This document shows, in pieces, positions 61,045 to 64,000 of a stretch of DNA of 64,000 bases. Under the pieces are notes generated by a model. The model was given only the letters and a program-made list of their open reading frames with translations, had not been told where the DNA came from and ran no database searches. The stretch lies in assembly GCF_026104355.1 (NCBI RefSeq), contig NZ_CP110535.1, positions 2,232,001 through 2,296,000 of the forward strand, written 5' to 3'. The translations under genes and the position numbers were made by a program. This DNA comes from Halomonas sp. BDJS001 (GTDB lineage Bacteria; Pseudomonadota; Gammaproteobacteria; Pseudomonadales; Halomonadaceae). How positions within the stretch are numbered: position 1 is the stretch's first letter; each line of letters opens with the position of its first letter.

Positions 61045-61794
61045 TTAGTGCCTTAGCTCGAGCTGGTCAAAGTGCGGTTTCAAACGGCTTACCAGCGCAT
61101 TCATCTGAGCTGTAGATGGAGTATTGGCAACTGGCTGAGAATAGGTAGGGTCGAAGCATTGCTCGCTGCGGGCCACCTGCAGCGCATAGTGACGTACCCC
61201 ACAGTCGGCAAGACTCAGTGCCAGGCGTTCCACATCGGCAAGTTGAAAATCTTTCCAGTGAATGGTGGTACGGCACTCGAAATTGAGTCCGCTGTCGAGC
61301 AAAGCCTCCAAGCTACGGGCATGCAACTGCCAGATGCCGGGACGGCCGCAGATGCGGTCAAACGCTTTTCCGCGTCCTTTTACATCCAGCCCCACCCAGT
61401 CGAGGTGCGGTAATAGCTGGGTGAGGCGGTCAGGATAAGGGCCGGCGGTATGTAGTCCCACCTTAAAGCCCAATGCTTTCACTTCCTTTACTGCATCGGA
61501 CAAATCGGCATTCAGGGTGGGCTCACCACCGCTGAAAACCACCGCCTCCAGCAGGCCTTGCCGGGTGCTCAGGAATTCCAGTATCGCTTGCCACTCCTGG
61601 GGTTCACCTCGCCGCGGCGGGATCATGTTGGGATTGTGGCAGTAGCCGCAGCGTAGCGGGCAGCCTTGGAGAAAGACAACGCACGCCAGATGATCGGGAT
61701 AATCCAGGGTGGTCATGGGCACAAGGCCGGCAATCGGCAGCCGAGCCGAAGATAATTTAGTTGTGATGTCGTCAAGTGTCGTCTGCATAGCCAT
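61045..61794 (-). CDS. nrdG: Anaerobic ribonucleotide reductase activase NrdG
   Basis: 249 residues, radical SAM enzyme with CPLRCGYC (C45, C49, C52) and GGEPTLN. It makes the glycyl radical on NrdD from S-adenosylmethionine. It is the long NrdG type (E. coli NrdG is about 154 residues). It is the third gene of the nrd unit, 70 bp after the small glycyl-radical gene. Confidence 0.92.
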   Translation of the reverse strand: MAMQTTLDDITTKLSSARLPIAGLVPMTTLDYPDHLACVVFLQGCPLRCGYCHNPNMIPPRRGEPQEWQAILEFLSTRQGLLEAVVFSGGEPTLNADLSDAVKEVKALGFKVGLHTAGPYPDRLTQLLPHLDWVGLDVKGRGKAFDRICGRPGIWQLHARSLEALLDSGLNFECRTTIHWKDFQLADVERLALSLADCGVRHYALQVARSEQCFDPTYSQPVANTPSTAQMNALVSRLKPHFDQLELRH

Positions 61795-61864
61795 AGTGAG
61801 ATCCCGCTGCTGGGGCGCCTGTCGCCAGACCCCCCAGCCGTCGTTAGAGAAAAGTGAAGGCTAG

Positions 61865-62029
61865 CTACCGAGAGACGGCGGCTTCAGTAAAATGGCGGCG
61901 CTCCTGGTGTTCGGCACGTTTGCCGATATTGAACTGACTTACCGGGCGGTGGTAACCCATGACACGGGTCCAGACTTCGCAGCGCTGGCGCTGCTCAGTG
62001 GGCAAGCTAGCATATTGGGAGGTTTGCAT
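61865..62029 (-). CDS. Stand-alone glycyl-radical domain of NrdD
   Basis: 54 residues. CEVWTRVMGYHRPVSQFN followed by GKRAEHQERRHF is the C-terminal glycyl-radical segment of anaerobic ribonucleotide reductases; the radical glycine would be G25 (RVMGY). TTAAGGAAC lies 6-8 bases before the ATG, and 44 bp separate it from the nrdD stop, so it is made as its own protein. The 580-residue NrdD upstream lacks this segment. The two chains would have to associate, as the spare-part protein GrcA does with pyruvate formate-lyase. A longer open frame to 62131 overlaps nrdD and is rejected. Confidence 0.82.
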   Translation of the reverse strand: MQTSQYASLPTEQRQRCEVWTRVMGYHRPVSQFNIGKRAEHQERRHFTEAAVSR

Positions 62030-62073
62030 TAGCGTGTTCCTTAAACGAGGTGATAAAAAGTGAGGCAAATGCC

Positions 62074-63816
62074 TCAAGCCGTGGCGGCGTCGATTGCGCT
62101 CGCCGTTTTTGCCCACAGTGCTTCGTCGCACTTGGGGCAGAACTCATGTTCACCCGCCAGGTAGCCATGCACCGGGCAGATCGAAAAGGTGGGTGTCACT
62201 GTGAGGTAGGGTAAGCGAAAGTGAGAGAGCGCCGTTTTTACCAGCTTGCGACAGGCGGAGGCCGATGTAATCCGTTCGCGCATATAGAGATGCAATACCG
62301 TGCCACCGGTGTAGCGAGTCTGTAAGGGGTCTTGATGGCTCAGTGCCTCAAAGGGATCATCGGTATGGCCCACCGGCAATTGGCTGGAATTGGTGTAGTA
62401 GGGCGCCTCGGGTGTACCGGCCTGAAGAATGTCAGGAAAGCGAGTCAGATCCTCCCGGGCAAAGCGGTGAGTGGTGCCCTCTGCAGGAGTAGCTTCAAGG
62501 TTATACATATGGCCGGTCTGTTCTTGAAATTCGCGCATCCGCTCCCGGACGTGGTCAAGAAGATCCAGCGCCAGCTGCAGCCCTTGGGCGTCGGCTATAT
62601 CGCAGCGATCCCCAGTAAAGTTGCGCACCATTTCGTTAAGCCCATTCACACCCAGAGTGGAGAAATGATTACGTAACGTGCCCAGGTAGCGCTGGGTAAA
62701 GGGGTAGAGCCCCTGATCCATTAGTTGCTGAATGCGCTCGCGCTTGAGTTCGAGGCTATCGCGCCCGAGCGACAGTAGGCGATCCAGCTCACTGAACAGC
62801 CCGGCCCGGTCGCCGGCAAAGCGGTAACCCAGCCGGGCGCAGTTGATCGTCACTACTCCCAACGATCCGGTTTGCTCCGCGCTGCCGAACAGGCCGTTGC
62901 CGCGTTTGAGCAGTTCACTTAAATCAAGCTGCAGGCGGCAGCACATGGAACGCACCATGTGGGGTTCCAGATCCGAATTTAGAAAGTTTTGAAAGTAGGG
63001 CAGGCCGTACTTGGCGGTCAGTGCGAAGAGCCGCTCGGCGTTGTCGCTTTCCCAGTCGAAATCATGGGTGATGTTATAAGTGGGTATCGGGAAGGTGAAC
63101 ACACGCCCGTGGCGGTCACCGGCCTCCATCACTTCCAAATATGCCCGGTTGATCAAGTCCATTTCAACCTGCAGTTCGCCGTAACTGAACGGCTGCTCCT
63201 CTCCACCGATAACCGGTACCTGTTGGCGCAAGTCGTCGGGGCAAACCCAGTCGAAGGTTAGGTTGGTGAAGGGCGTCTGGCTACCCCAGCGCGAAGGCAC
63301 ATTGAGGTTGTAGATGAATTCCTGAAGCGCCTGCTTGACCTGTGCATAGGTGAGGCCGTCCTTGCGCACGTAGGGGGCCAGGTAGGTATCGAAAGAGCTG
63401 AAGGCTTGTGCCCCGGCCCACTCGTTCTGCAAGGTGCCAAGAAAATTAACCATTTGCCCGAGGGCACTTGAGAGGTGGCGGGGCGGGTTGCTTTCGGCTC
63501 GTCCCGGCACCCCATTGAATCCCTGTAGCAGCAAAGTACGCAGCGACCAGCCGGCGCAATAGCCGCACAGCATATCCAGGTCGTGAATATGCAAATCACC
63601 TTCCCTATGAGCTTCCCCCACGGCGTGGGGGTAAATTTCATCGAGCCAGTAGTTGGCTATCAACTTGCCCGAGACGTTGAGGATTAAACCGCCCAATGAA
63701 TAGCCCTGGTTGGCATTGGCGTGAACACGCCAGTCGGCGCGCTGGAGGTACTCATTGACCGTCGAGGCGACGTCAATATGATGCTTTGCTACCTGAACGC
63801 TTGTGGAGCTTTTCAC
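62074..63816 (-). CDS. nrdD: Anaerobic ribonucleoside-triphosphate reductase large part
   Basis: 580 residues. HIHDLDMLCGYCAGWSL and TPFTNLTFDWVCP belong to the NrdD barrel, SMCCRLQLD carries substrate-site cysteines, and the end holds a zinc motif CPVHGYLAGEHEFCPKC. The protein then stops without the RVxGY glycyl-radical segment, which is in the next gene. No N-terminal ATP cone is apparent. The start is GTG at 63816 with a weak AGGCGA. Reduces ribonucleotides without oxygen. Confidence 0.93.
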   Translation of the reverse strand: MKSSTSVQVAKHHIDVASTVNEYLQRADWRVHANANQGYSLGGLILNVSGKLIANYWLDEIYPHAVGEAHREGDLHIHDLDMLCGYCAGWSLRTLLLQGFNGVPGRAESNPPRHLSSALGQMVNFLGTLQNEWAGAQAFSSFDTYLAPYVRKDGLTYAQVKQALQEFIYNLNVPSRWGSQTPFTNLTFDWVCPDDLRQQVPVIGGEEQPFSYGELQVEMDLINRAYLEVMEAGDRHGRVFTFPIPTYNITHDFDWESDNAERLFALTAKYGLPYFQNFLNSDLEPHMVRSMCCRLQLDLSELLKRGNGLFGSAEQTGSLGVVTINCARLGYRFAGDRAGLFSELDRLLSLGRDSLELKRERIQQLMDQGLYPFTQRYLGTLRNHFSTLGVNGLNEMVRNFTGDRCDIADAQGLQLALDLLDHVRERMREFQEQTGHMYNLEATPAEGTTHRFAREDLTRFPDILQAGTPEAPYYTNSSQLPVGHTDDPFEALSHQDPLQTRYTGGTVLHLYMRERITSASACRKLVKTALSHFRLPYLTVTPTFSICPVHGYLAGEHEFCPKCDEALWAKTASAIDAATA

Positions 63817-63853
63817 CCAATTCGCCTATATATGCTAGATTTGATAAAAATAA

Positions 63854-63869
63854 ATACTATATGTGGTGT
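63854..63869. promoter_or_regulatory. NrdR-box-like site upstream of nrdD
   Basis: ATACTATATGTGGTGT resembles the NrdR box ACACWATATNTWGTGT, 38 bp before the start. Only one box was found, whereas NrdR usually needs two. Confidence 0.5.
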
Positions 63870-63900
63870 CAAAGGGTAAGCGTTCAGGATTTTGCAATAA

Positions 63901-63914
63901 ATGATCCAGGTCAA
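63901..63914. promoter_or_regulatory. FNR/ANR-like site upstream of nrdD
   Basis: ATGATCCAGGTCAA matches TTGAT-N4-ATCAA with one change in each half, 85 bp before nrdD. Fits anaerobic induction. Confidence 0.5.
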
Positions 63915-64000
63915 AAATGGTGGGGAAAAATAGTAAGGCGTGGTGGCGCCTAGACTATGGCTTTAGCCAATCATCGTGCGGGTGTTATCCATACCCGGTC

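Noticed and set aside
61865..62131. Longer 88-codon version of the glycyl-radical gene
   Set aside because: The extra 34 residues overlap nrdD and are basic nonsense; the ATG at 62029 has a good ribosome binding site and begins the family-like part.
1..64000. CRISPR arrays, insertion sequences, tRNA or rRNA genes, phage genes
   Set aside because: No regularly spaced repeats, transposase, integrase, capsid or RNA-gene signature was recognised; the ghost copies show no visible element ends.

Overview
This window looks like a chromosomal segment of a halophilic gammaproteobacterium, most likely a Halomonas/Vreelandella-type member of the Halomonadaceae. That placement is an inference from protein style: NarX/NarL plus two NarK transporters, norCBQD with norEF, NnrS and NsrR, and many accessory quinone and aldehyde enzymes. 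No rRNA, tRNA, transposase, integrase or CRISPR array was recognised. The left edge cuts a metallo-beta-lactamase-fold gene, and the right edge lies in the promoter region of nrdD.

Region 1 (about 1-38.5 kb) is a patchwork accessory region of redox, detoxification and regulatory genes. It holds an MBL hydrolase, aldehyde dehydrogenase, two pirins, a DHA2-type MFS pump, two LysR regulators, two isochorismatase-like hydrolases, two alpha/beta hydrolases, a propeller-type sensor kinase with its response regulator, three short AraC regulators, an ABM-domain membrane protein, LtrA, WrbA, a flavoprotein disulfide reductase beside a winged-helix/ATPase/TPR regulator, a V4R-type sigma-54 activator, two tiny secreted peptides, an LLM-type flavin oxidoreductase, an ABM monooxygenase, a quinone oxidoreductase with an ArsR regulator, and an amidohydrolase with a linked MFS-ABM exporter. 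The region is full of ghosts: truncated or decayed copies of the LysR, isochorismatase (two), quinone oxidoreductase and sigma-54 activator genes, of a secreted peptide, and of genes not otherwise present (zinc alcohol dehydrogenase, acetolactate-synthase-like enzyme). Several ghosts keep the promoter and 5' end only. Two near-consensus sigma-54 promoters lie in a duplicated segment, one ahead of the secreted peptides and one ahead of an AraC gene.

Region 2 (38.9-49.8 kb) is a nitrate-response block: narX-narL-narK-usp-narK read on the minus strand, with a perfect NarL 7-2-7 site ahead of the first narK. No nitrate reductase genes are in the window. The block is bracketed by two DUF488/YIP1-family gene pairs. 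A MarR-type regulator sits beside one YIP1 gene, and the same TATCA-N5-TGATA operator lies upstream of both YIP1 paralogs.

Region 3 (50-64 kb) is nitric-oxide and anaerobic metabolism. It contains norCB-norQ-norD and a small membrane protein, a cytochrome c with norE-norF facing ubiT, hmp, nnrS, a membrane protein of unknown function, nsrR, and nrdD/nrdG. Five 23-bp sites matching the NsrR operator precede norC, the cytochrome c/ubiT divergent region, hmp, nnrS and the unknown membrane protein, so the region reads as one NsrR regulon with its regulator. In the anaerobic ribonucleotide reductase locus the glycyl-radical C-terminal domain is encoded by a separate 54-residue gene with its own ribosome binding site, downstream of a 580-residue NrdD that lacks it. 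This split enzyme and the four regulator/operator assignments (NsrR, ArsR, MarR, sigma-54) are the strongest leads.
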